Notes: a model not told the origin generated them from the sequence alone. DNA of 5,694 nucleotides from Nitrospinota bacterium (GCA_027298165.1 JAPUGN010000191.1:1-5694); one strand, 5' to 3'. Shown: positions 1 to 4,510, numbered from the stretch's first letter. Numbers and translations: made by a program.

Positions 1-1035
1 CAGGTCGTGGCCCTTCGACGTCAACAGATTGTTGACGATGTACCAGGTCTGGAACACCTTGCGCCCGACGACGCTGTGCAGGGTCTTGCCGTGCATGATG
101 ATCTGCTGAAAATCGGTCAGTATATAATCGCCGGACGAAACGCCGAACAGGATGACGTCACCCCCGGCGCGGGTCGATGCGATGGCGGTGTTCAGCGCCT
201 GGTTGCTTCCGGACATCTCGAAGGCCACGTCCACGCCCTCGCCGAGACAGGTTTTGTGGATTTGATTGACGATTTCCGGGTCGGGCGCTACCGAACCCTC
301 GCCGGTGGACCCGATAAGGACTTTAAGCGCCTGGTCGACCCCGAGCCGTCCCGCCAGTTCCAGATGTTTCGGGTTGGGGTCGATGCCGATGATGTTGGTT
401 GCGCCCATCGACCGCGCTACCAGAACCGCGAACAGGCCGATAGTGCCGCACCCGAAAATAGCCACCGTCTTGCCACGCAGGTCGACCCTGCTGCAGGCGT
501 GCACCGCATTGCCCAGCGGTTCCTGGAGGGCCGCCACTTCGGGACGGATAAGATCGGTATCCGTCCGCCACAATTCCTTGGCGGGCAGTTTCACGTAGTC
601 GGCGAAACAGCCGTCGGTCGAAATGCCGATGATGAGGTGGTTGGCGCAGACGTGCTCTTCACCGATTTTGCATTGATGGCACAAGCCGCAGAAGATATGG
701 GATTCGGTGGAGACGATGTCGCCGGGACGGTAGCCGTAATGGTTGGCGGCGTAGGAGCCGGTCTCCACCACTTCGCCGAGCAGTTCGTGGCCGAAGATGC
801 GGACCGATTTGCCCTCGCTGTCCAGCGAGTCGAAGATCATGTCTGCAAACGCGTGGCGGAACCAGATGCCCTTGTCCGAGCCGCAAACCCCGGTGTAGAT
901 CGGTTTGATGAGAACCCGGCCGCCGTCGTTGGGGTTTTTACTTTCGTCGAGCTTCGGCTGGTCGACGTCGGCAAACGTCATGCCGGTGGTGGAGTCCCAC
1001 TCGCCGCGTTTGATATCGAGAATCAGCGCTTTCAT
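1..1035 (-). CDS. Zinc-dependent medium-chain dehydrogenase, threonine 3-dehydrogenase-like (3' end off window)
   Basis: A cytoplasmic NAD-dependent alcohol/polyol/threonine dehydrogenase of the zinc MDR superfamily; 345 residues are visible and the frame stays open to base 1. Seen: a catalytic-zinc set Cys51 (VCGSD) and His83-Glu84 (FGHEL); a structural-zinc lobe with Cys116, 119, 122 and 130 (C-x2-C-x2-C-x7-C); a Rossmann motif GCGTIG at 195-200; and Asp219 at the end of the second strand, which favours NAD over NADP. PLGNAVH near 154-160 and FQTWY near 328 match E. coli Tdh closely, which suggests about 40 residues are missing. The start ATG at 1035 follows a weak AGGA four bases upstream. 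Odd: the Tdh charge-relay His43 is replaced by Gly56, and there are short insertions relative to Tdh, so the substrate may not be threonine. The family call is secure; the substrate is inferred. Confidence 0.9.
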   Translation of the reverse strand, partial: MKALILDIKRGEWDSTTGMTFADVDQPKLDESKNPNDGGRVLIKPIYTGVCGSDKGIWFRHAFADMIFDSLDSEGKSVRIFGHELLGEVVETGSYAANHYGYRPGDIVSTESHIFCGLCHQCKIGEEHVCANHLIIGISTDGCFADYVKLPAKELWRTDTDLIRPEVAALQEPLGNAVHACSRVDLRGKTVAIFGCGTIGLFAVLVARSMGATNIIGIDPNPKHLELAGRLGVDQALKVLIGSTGEGSVAPDPEIVNQIHKTCLGEGVDVAFEMSGSNQALNTAIASTRAGGDVILFGVSSGDYILTDFQQIIMHGKTLHSVVGRKVFQTWYIVNNLLTSKGHDL

Positions 1036-1067
1036 AGCATCCTACGGTAGAGACCTTTACCTCACCC

Positions 1068-1096
1068 TGTCACCCTTCGACAAGCTCAGGGTGACA
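1068..1096. repeat. Perfect 9-bp inverted repeat, REP-like
   Basis: Arms TGTCACCCT (1068-1076) and AGGGTGACA (1088-1096) surround an 11-base loop. It lies in the leader region of the dehydrogenase, 33 bases upstream of its start. The arms and the loop TCGACAAGCTC have the look of a dispersed intergenic palindrome found in many environmental genomes. It could also fold in the dehydrogenase leader RNA. Confidence 0.75.
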
Positions 1097-1115
1097 ACAA
1101 AGGAGGAATCCCGCC

Positions 1116-1140
1116 AGCCCCCTTTACAATGGGGAGGATT
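1116..1140. repeat. Dispersed CTTT/GGGGAGG hairpin, copy A
   Basis: The block begins AGCCCCCTTTACAA and ends GGGGAGGATT; CCCC at 1119-1122 can pair with GGGG at 1131-1134. Base for base it resembles the element at 1639-1663, sharing AGCC, the CTTT core and GGGGAGGATT, so the two look like members of one intergenic repeat family. Confidence 0.5.
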
Positions 1141-1146
1141 TTACCC

Positions 1147-1176
1147 CCGGCGGTTCGCCGGCCGGGCCTTGCCCGG
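1147..1176. repeat. Two back-to-back GC hairpins with three-base loops
   Basis: CCGGCG-GTT-CGCCGG (1147-1161) is followed with no gap by CCGGGC-CTT-GCCCGG (1162-1176). Each is a perfect six-base-pair stem with a three-base loop. A third hairpin of the same geometry, CGCG-GCC-CGCG, sits at 1196-1206. No T-tract follows on either side, so ordinary terminators are unlikely. Confidence 0.65.
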
Positions 1177-1493
1177 TCCCCTCTTAATATTGTAACGCGG
1201 CCCGCGGTTTAGCAATCTTTTCTTTTTAATGAGGATGGACGCGCGCACTGGGGACCCATTAGCGCAGATGGACGATCTTTTCTTCTGCCGTTAGCGCCGA
1301 CATCGACATGAGCGACGGAGCGGTCCAGGCCGATCTGCCTCAGGGTGCGGTCTTCGCCCTTATAGAGATACACGCCCTGAAGGAATCGCCGGGGATGATA
1401 AGGACTTTAATCCGTTTTTTTGAAATCCGTCGGGTTTGGCGGTTGAACGGCTCCCCGGGTTGTGAGATGTTAAGATTTGTTTTGTCCGGCCGT

Positions 1494-1507
1494 CCAGCTG
1501 ACGCTGG
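1494..1507. repeat. Short inverted repeat CCAGC/GCTGG
   Basis: A five-base-pair stem with loop TGAC, set in a GC-rich block that continues into CCCCTCAGAATGAC. The surrounding text looks like another dispersed intergenic palindrome rather than gene-specific control. Confidence 0.45.
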
Positions 1508-1540
1508 CCCCTCAGAATGACAAATCCATCGTTAATAGGT

Positions 1541-1563
1541 CATCCTGAGCATCAGCGAAGGAT
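1541..1563. repeat. Inverted repeat ATCCT/AGGAT
   Basis: Arms ATCCT (1542-1546) and AGGAT (1559-1563) surround a 12-base loop containing GAGCATCAGCGA. With the element at 1068-1096 and the hairpin at 1494-1507 it forms a cluster of palindromes in one gap. Confidence 0.45.
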
Positions 1564-1638
1564 CTGGGTTTTGGTCTTTCCATACCGCTCGATGAATCGA
1601 GCAACCACAAAATAGGGAAAAGGTTATTAACCCCTCCC

Positions 1639-1663
1639 AGCCTCTCCTTTGAAGGGGAGGATT
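1639..1663. repeat. Dispersed CTTT/GGGGAGG hairpin, copy B
   Basis: CCTCTCC (1641-1647) pairs with GGGGAGG (1654-1660) through one G-T wobble, leaving loop TTTGAA. It is a sibling of the copy at 1116-1140. A TTG at 1649, in frame with the downstream small gene, falls inside this repeat, which argues against using it as that gene's start. Confidence 0.6.
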
Positions 1664-1688
1664 ATTGGATGTCTGGAGTTATGCATGG

Positions 1689-1711
1689 GTCTCCTTTACA
1701 AGAAGGGAGAA
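1689..1711. repeat. Degenerate CTCCTTT/GGGAG hairpin, copy C
   Basis: TCTCC (1690-1694) pairs with GGAGA (1706-1710) around TTTACAAGAAG. The CTCCTTTACAA core echoes copies A and B. It lies in the presumed leader of the 76-residue gene, 34 bases before its start codon. Confidence 0.4.
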
Positions 1712-1744
1712 CCGGGTAAAAACTGCCGAAAGGAAATAGTGTCC

Positions 1745-1975
1745 ATGAGCGACGAGCGTTACATCATCAGTTTTAAAGCGGCCACCGGATTCCACGTGGT
1801 TCTGGAATACCCCGGACTGGAAGAATTGGAAGCGGTCCAAAAGAAAATCGAGGAGGCAGGACTTACCTGCGAGCGATGGAAGGGATACAGCACCCAATTC
1901 GATCAGGCGGATTTATATATGGACATGCGCAGTCCCGAATGCATCGCCCAGTTCGATCTGGACGACTGGATTTAA
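1745..1975 (+). CDS. Small acidic hypothetical protein (76 aa)
   Basis: I do not recognise this family. The ATG at 1745 is chosen because an AAGGA stands ten bases upstream. Longer in-frame starts back to TTG 1649 would run through two intergenic hairpin repeats and have no ribosome binding site. The protein starts MSDERYIISFKAA and looks like a compact alpha/beta domain: a strand near 5-11, another near 16-21 (FHVVLEY), a charged amphipathic helix near 25-39 (LEELEAVQKKIEEAG), and an acidic tail ending DLDDWI. Cysteines sit at 42 and 62. There is no signal peptide or membrane segment, so it is probably cytoplasmic. It converges on the cobaltochelatase gene, with 33 bases between the two stop codons. 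The varied sequence and good start favour a real gene, but no function can be given. Confidence 0.65.
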   Translation: MSDERYIISFKAATGFHVVLEYPGLEELEAVQKKIEEAGLTCERWKGYSTQFDQADLYMDMRSPECIAQFDLDDWI

Positions 1976-2016
1976 CGGTTCCCGGCAGGTCCGCCGCCGC
2001 ATCGGGTATTAACCGT
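1975..2016. terminator. Possible bidirectional stem between convergent genes
   Basis: ACGGTT (1975-1980) pairs with AACCGT (2011-2016), and CCCG (1981-1984) with CGGG (2003-2006), with a four-base bulge. The stem spans both stop codons of the converging genes. A T-tract is lacking on both strands, so intrinsic termination is uncertain; it may instead act as an mRNA 3' end stabiliser. Confidence 0.3.
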
Positions 2017-2521
2017 CGAACTGTTTGAGGTGGTCGGCGAGCATGCGGGCCATGAGGCCGAGGTCGGTTGGCCAGGCATAGCGGATATCCAAAGACGGAT
2101 GATGGCCGCGCAGGTCGTCGAGAATCCCAGGAATTTCGATTTCGGAATGGGACCCGCCCGGGGTCAGCATGGTGGGCACCACGGTGATCTGGGTGACGCC
2201 GCGTTTCGCCAGGTCCGCCACCGCGTCTTCCACCGTCGGCGCACAAAATTCGTTGTACGCCAGCACCAGGGAAGCCCCTTTCAGCAACGGTTCCAGCTTT
2301 TCCGCCAACGCCTTGAGCCCGGCTTGGTAAGGATCGTTCTCCGGCGTGCGGGGCCAATCGCGGATGAGTTTCTCCAGGTCGATTTCCTGGGGGCTCGCCG
2401 GCTTGCCGGAGCTTTTGCGGTCCCTTTCCATTTGTTTGAACTGCTGGATGATTTCCCGGGGGCAATCCTTCGGCAGGCCGCCGTGACCCACCAAAATCAC
2501 CGCTTTTTGATTTCCACTCAT
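2009..2521 (-). CDS. cbiX: Sirohydrochlorin cobaltochelatase, CbiX family
   Basis: Inserts cobalt (or, in related enzymes, iron or nickel) into sirohydrochlorin, a step towards cobalamin or siroheme in the cytoplasm. Seen in its 170 residues: the N-terminal strand AVILVGHGG with metal-binding His13; a long charged segment at about 20-65; then the family core YNEFCAPTVEDAVADL at 89-104; and the second catalytic block MLTPGGSHSEIEIP at 118-131 with His125. The His-His pair is the CbiX/CbiK arrangement. Short-form CbiX proteins are usually about 120-130 residues; the excess here is the 20-65 insert, which includes WPRTPENDPYQ. The ATG at 2521 has only a weak CCGGA upstream. It lies 15 bases after the ancestral stop of the outer-membrane barrel gene, which suggests an operon and possible translational coupling. 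The family is clear; the metal is inferred. Confidence 0.92.
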   Translation of the reverse strand: MSGNQKAVILVGHGGLPKDCPREIIQQFKQMERDRKSSGKPASPQEIDLEKLIRDWPRTPENDPYQAGLKALAEKLEPLLKGASLVLAYNEFCAPTVEDAVADLAKRGVTQITVVPTMLTPGGSHSEIEIPGILDDLRGHHPSLDIRYAWPTDLGLMARMLADHLKQFDG

Positions 2522-2536
2522 GGCTGAAATCCGGAG

Positions 2537-2608
2537 CTAATAATAAATCACCAGATCGGCAGTGACCCGCCAATCGATAATATCCTTGTCGTTGGTGAGC
2601 GGGACTTC
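2537..2608 (-). other. In-frame continuation of the barrel gene beyond its amber stop
   Basis: After the TAG at 2609-2611 the same frame stays open for 23 codons and ends at a second TAG (2537-2539). The peptide begins EVPLTNDKDIIDWR and ends in Tyr-Tyr. The remnant at 3704-3814 encodes a near match (EIPLT, DI, DWR, TAD, YY) with a tyrosine codon where the amber stands. This is therefore the true C-terminal strand of the barrel protein, now beyond a premature stop, and not untranslated leader of cbiX. Confidence 0.85.
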
Positions 2609-3463
2609 CTAGACCAACCCCGCCATCACGTTGTCATCAAACTTGTAGCGGGCCCCAGACGCAAACGTGACCACCGGTTGGGGATCGGCGCCACCGATGC
2701 TAAACAAATCGATTCCTTCAAATTTTAACTGGTTCTGCCGGGGGTCGTTGATCGGCGTGAAACCATTGAATTCCACCAGTGGAAAAAAATCGGGAAGAAT
2801 TTTGTAATCCATGTGCAGGGCATAATTGAACCACGACGCGTTTCTATCCTGATCCAGGGTGATCTTGGAGCTCAGCATGGCCTGCACGCTGAACTTGTAA
2901 TAGCGTTTCACGGCAGTCACAAACGGAGTGATAAATCCGTTGCCATCACCCTGTAATTGTAAAACATTGACCGATCCCGATTTCAGGGTGCCGGACGGTA
3001 TTTCATAGGTGGCACCCAATGTCACCAGGGCATCCTGGTCAGTATCCGACCACAGAACGTACTTGAGCCCTAAGGAAATGTTGGTCAAACCGAAGTCACT
3101 TCTATTCGGAACCTTCAAGTTAAAGTCGGCGTAACCAAATTTGTTGACGATCAACCCTAATCGGTCGGACACGGCCACACGGAATTGGGTCCCCAAAAAA
3201 ACGAGATTTCCACCTCCTAAAGCGCCTAATCCCGGAGTAAGAATATTGTTCGGGAAATTATTGTAAATATAGAGGAGCCGGACTTCGGTGGTGATAAAGG
3301 GAGTTTCGTTCAGAAACGGGTTGGATACAGGAGGAACGTAATGTCCGTGCTTACCCTCACCGAGGGAACCTTTATAGTCCCAGTCGAATGCCGAAGCGGG
3401 GGCAATGGTCAACGGGGTAACCGCCAGCAAAAAAAACAGACTTAGGAAAACAGATCTGCTCAT
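2609..3463 (-). CDS. Outer-membrane beta-barrel protein, uncharacterised family, truncated by an in-frame amber codon
   Basis: A 284-residue product up to the first stop. Residues 1-25 are a Sec signal peptide with hydrophobic core FLSLFFLLAV and an ASA|F cleavage site. The mature part shows alternating beta-strands rich in Gly and aromatic residues (ITTEVRLLYIYNN, LVFLGTQFRVAVS, ISLGLKYVLW, LVTLGATYEIPSG) and a conserved-looking EGIDLFSIGG near 249-258. It probably sits in the outer membrane; its cargo is unknown. The ATG at 3463 is preferred over GTG at 3469 because GGAAAG lies five bases before it. The product ends AGLV-TAG, but a paralogous fragment (3704-3814) shows Tyr at that codon and 23 more residues ending in Tyr-Tyr. 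The present stop therefore removes the last strand needed for barrel assembly. It could be a fresh nonsense mutation, readthrough or a base error. Downstream is cbiX; a promoter lies at 3502-3531. Confidence 0.8.
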   Translation of the reverse strand: MSRSVFLSLFFLLAVTPLTIAPASAFDWDYKGSLGEGKHGHYVPPVSNPFLNETPFITTEVRLLYIYNNFPNNILTPGLGALGGGNLVFLGTQFRVAVSDRLGLIVNKFGYADFNLKVPNRSDFGLTNISLGLKYVLWSDTDQDALVTLGATYEIPSGTLKSGSVNVLQLQGDGNGFITPFVTAVKRYYKFSVQAMLSSKITLDQDRNASWFNYALHMDYKILPDFFPLVEFNGFTPINDPRQNQLKFEGIDLFSIGGADPQPVVTFASGARYKFDDNVMAGLV

Positions 3464-3501
3464 GCACACTTTCCAATGTGAATGGGTTTACGAAGGATTG
3501 G

Positions 3502-3531
3502 ATTGTCCGGAACCCTGTCAGGGCAGGTCAA
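3502..3531 (-). promoter_or_regulatory. Candidate sigma-70 promoter for barrel-cbiX, with a palindrome in the spacer
   Basis: On the minus strand TTGACC (3526-3531, 5/6 to consensus) is followed by an 18-base spacer and GACAAT (3502-3507, 4/6). Transcription would start near 3495, giving a leader of about 32 bases before the ATG at 3463. The spacer contains the palindrome CCCTG-T-CAGGG (plus strand, 3513-3523), placed where a repressor or spacer-twisting activator could act. Confidence 0.45.
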
Positions 3532-3579
3532 TGAAACCTTCCTACCCTTCCCAGGTTTTTCCATGACTCACACGCTAAT

Positions 3580-3596
3580 GATAAAAACTCTTTATC
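3580..3596. repeat. Inverted repeat GATAAA/TTTATC
   Basis: Perfect six-base arms (3580-3585 and 3591-3596) around AACTC in AT-rich DNA, about 50 bases upstream of the candidate -35 of the barrel promoter. It could be an activator site; the sequence matches no operator I can name. Confidence 0.3.
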
Positions 3597-3657
3597 TTAA
3601 TTACCTTAACCTTTTGTTTTATGCATCTCAAGACCCAATTGACCAAGCGCCCGGGGG

Positions 3658-3678
3658 AAAAGCCCCCCGAAGGAGGGC
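3658..3678 (-). terminator. Rho-independent terminator, minus strand
   Basis: On the minus strand GCCCTCC-TTC-GGGGGGC forms a seven-pair stem (one G-U) with a tight three-base loop, directly followed by TTTT and then C residues. It stands 25 bases after the stop of the barrel-gene remnant, so it probably came with that gene and now ends transcripts arriving from the pentapeptide-repeat gene. Confidence 0.65.
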
Positions 3679-3703
3679 CTGGTTCCGGAAACCACGCGTT
3701 CAA

Positions 3704-3814
3704 TCAATAATAAAGCACCCGATCGGCGGTGAGACGCCAATCCAGAATATCTTCGTAATCGGTGAGAGGAATTTCGTAAGCGACCCCCGCCATGAGATGG
3801 TTGCGGATTTTGTC
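3704..3814 (-). pseudogene. 3'-end remnant of a second copy of the outer-membrane barrel gene
   Basis: Thirty-six open codons end in TGA at 3704-3706 and are bounded upstream by an in-frame TGA at 3815-3817. The peptide reads DKIRNHLMAGVAYEIPLT, then continues through DI, DWR and TAD to a terminal Tyr-Tyr. Aligned to the last 31 codons of the neighbouring barrel gene (reading through its amber), 18 residues are identical, including MAG, PLT, DWR, TAD and YY. There is no start codon with a ribosome binding site and no room for the missing 270 residues: the pentapeptide-repeat gene begins its stop 28 bases upstream. The likely history is tandem duplication followed by loss of the body of one copy, leaving its tail and terminator in the same orientation as the intact copy. 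Confidence 0.85.
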
Positions 3815-3842
3815 TCAGTTCTTAAGACCTGTTGGGGGGATT

Positions 3843-4247
3843 TTATTCCTTACATTCAAATGCGGTGTCGGACACCCAGGTGATCTGTAGGTAATCGGGG
3901 AGCCGGGTGTCCCGGTCGAGATAAGCCAGCTCAAGCTGGTCGCAGGTGAGATTGAGGACCTGACTGAGGTCGACCCCGCACAGGTACGCTTCAGTAAAAT
4001 CGGCGTCTTCCAGATTGGCGCCGTTGAGGGTGGCCTCGCTCAGCACGGCGCTGTTGAAATCCACTCCGGAGAGATCGGCGCCGGTCAGGTCCGCCTGCAT
4101 GAGATAGGCATAGCTGAGGTCGGCTCCGCTCAGATTGGCCCCTTGAAGTTGAGCCTTCATCAGCTTATGATAGCTGAGGTCAGCGCCTTCCAGACCGTCT
4201 TTTCTCGCCTCCACTTTTTTCCGAATGTCGGCCCATTCTTCGATCAT
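3843..4247 (-). CDS. Pentapeptide-repeat protein
   Basis: A 134-residue protein of the pentapeptide-repeat superfamily, which folds as a right-handed square beta-helix. After a charged N-terminal helix (MIEEWADIRKKVEARKDG), a Leu or Phe recurs every five residues at 19, 24, 29 and so on to 94, with Phe at 64 and 84. That makes sixteen unbroken repeats of A(D/N)LSG type, or four complete coils. A cap follows with TCDQLELAYLD and RLPDYL, a usual ending for this family. There is no signal peptide, so it is cytoplasmic. The ATG at 4247 is chosen because AAGGA precedes it by seven bases; the in-frame ATG at 4262 has no such site. Some relatives mimic DNA and protect gyrase, but most have no known role and nothing here points to one. 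It is divergent from the porin, with a promoter at 4300-4328. Confidence 0.93.
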   Translation of the reverse strand: MIEEWADIRKKVEARKDGLEGADLSYHKLMKAQLQGANLSGADLSYAYLMQADLTGADLSGVDFNSAVLSEATLNGANLEDADFTEAYLCGVDLSQVLNLTCDQLELAYLDRDTRLPDYLQITWVSDTAFECKE

Positions 4248-4291
4248 GGATTTTCCTTTCATCGGGTGGCCGCGAGGCCCCCACATCCTGT

Positions 4292-4319
4292 ACCCGGGAA
4301 TTGTTCCAACACCCGGGGA
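4292..4319. repeat. Direct repeat of ACCCGGG around the promoter -10
   Basis: ACCCGGGAA (4292-4300) and ACCCGGGGA (4311-4319) repeat with a 19-base period, about two helical turns. Each contains the palindrome CCCGGG. One copy lies at the predicted transcription start and the other in the spacer, so a dimeric repressor site is possible but unproven. Confidence 0.4.
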
Positions 4320-4328
4320 TTTTGTCAA
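4300..4328 (-). promoter_or_regulatory. Sigma-70 promoter for the pentapeptide-repeat gene
   Basis: On the minus strand a perfect TTGACA (4323-4328) is followed by 17 bases and AACAAT (4300-4305, 4/6). The predicted start is near 4293, giving a leader of about 46 bases to the ATG at 4247. Consensus -35, ideal spacing and position make this the best promoter in the window. Confidence 0.6.
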
Positions 4329-4341
4329 CGGTTTCTTCAAT

Positions 4342-4356
4342 GAGGGTCGAACCCTC
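4342..4356. repeat. Perfect inverted repeat GAGGGT-CGA-ACCCTC
   Basis: Six-base arms with a three-base centre, lying 14 bases upstream of the pentapeptide gene's -35 box. Its position fits an activator or shared operator site in the divergent gap. It resembles a tRNA T-arm at first sight, but no cloverleaf surrounds it. Confidence 0.4.
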
Positions 4357-4432
4357 CGAATGCTCAATGAATTTTAATTTTTTCCTCACAGAATCCTAAC
4401 AAGCCGACTCTATTCTTCAGCCAACATACAAA

Positions 4433-4453
4433 TATAAATGAAATCAATTTATA
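4433..4453. promoter_or_regulatory. 21-bp AT palindrome upstream of the porin
   Basis: TATAAAT (4433-4439) and ATTTATA (4447-4453) are perfect inverted arms around GAAATCA. The palindrome ends three bases before the candidate -35 of the porin. A direct repeat AATTTAT (4446-4452 and 4461-4467) overlaps it. The site has a few Fur-box-like positions but matches poorly overall, and it is not a Pho box. Confidence 0.4.
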
Positions 4454-4456
4454 CCT

Positions 4457-4483
4457 TTGAAATTTATGATTTTAACGTATAAA
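4457..4483 (+). promoter_or_regulatory. Candidate promoter of the porin gene
   Basis: TTGAAA (4457-4462) and TATAAA (4478-4483) are separated by 15 bases, two short of ideal, which would make the promoter weak or activator-dependent. Transcription near 4490 would give a leader of only about 20 bases before the ATG at 4511. Confidence 0.35.
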
Positions 4484-4500
4484 GCCGATCAGAACGAAAA

Positions 4501-4506
4501 AGGAGG
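4501..4506 (+). promoter_or_regulatory. Strong ribosome binding site of the porin gene
   Basis: AGGAGG, within AAAAAGGAGGAAGA, lies four bases before ATG 4511. It is the best Shine-Dalgarno sequence in the window and fixes the start; high expression is expected of an abundant porin. Confidence 0.8.
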
Positions 4507-4510
4507 AAGA

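Larger units (their letters stand above)
1036..1744. other. Long intergenic region rich in small inverted repeats
   Basis: This stretch of about 700 bases separates the start of the dehydrogenase from the start of the 76-residue gene. Open frames occur on both strands (1308-1520 plus; 1209-1406 minus), but none has a ribosome binding site or recognisable product. What it does hold is a dense series of short palindromes, listed separately, which look like dispersed intergenic repeats. I see no confident promoter for the dehydrogenase. Confidence 0.6.

Noticed and set aside
7..1050. Long plus-strand open frame of 347 codons
   Set aside because: It is the antisense shadow of the zinc dehydrogenase, whose minus-strand frame has clear family motifs.
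1256..1297. Direct repeat CC(A/G)TTAGCGC at 1256 and 1288
   Set aside because: Only two imperfect copies 32 bases apart with no promoter or gene boundary next to them.
313..1409. Shared 14-mer GATAAGGACTTTAA inside the dehydrogenase (313) and in the gap (1396)
   Set aside because: The flanks do not match, so it is not evidence for a gene-fragment duplication; chance or very ancient similarity.
1068..1563. Possible CRISPR array among the intergenic repeats
   Set aside because: The palindromes differ in sequence and spacing; there are no regular direct repeats with spacers and no cas genes.
2030..2527. Plus-strand open frame opposite cbiX
   Set aside because: Antisense shadow; the minus strand encodes a full CbiX with both catalytic histidines.
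1863..2573. Minus-strand open frame of 236 codons overlapping cbiX in another frame
   Set aside because: Low-complexity Pro/Arg/Gly-rich translation with no recognisable motif; explained by the GC-rich cbiX codons.
3482..3883. Plus-strand open frame of 133 codons
   Set aside because: It runs through the barrel promoter, the terminator and antisense to the barrel remnant and the pentapeptide gene end; no ribosome binding site.
4342..4356. Possible tRNA T-arm (GAGGGTTCGACCCTC on the minus strand)
   Set aside because: The loop is too short and no acceptor, D or anticodon arms flank it.
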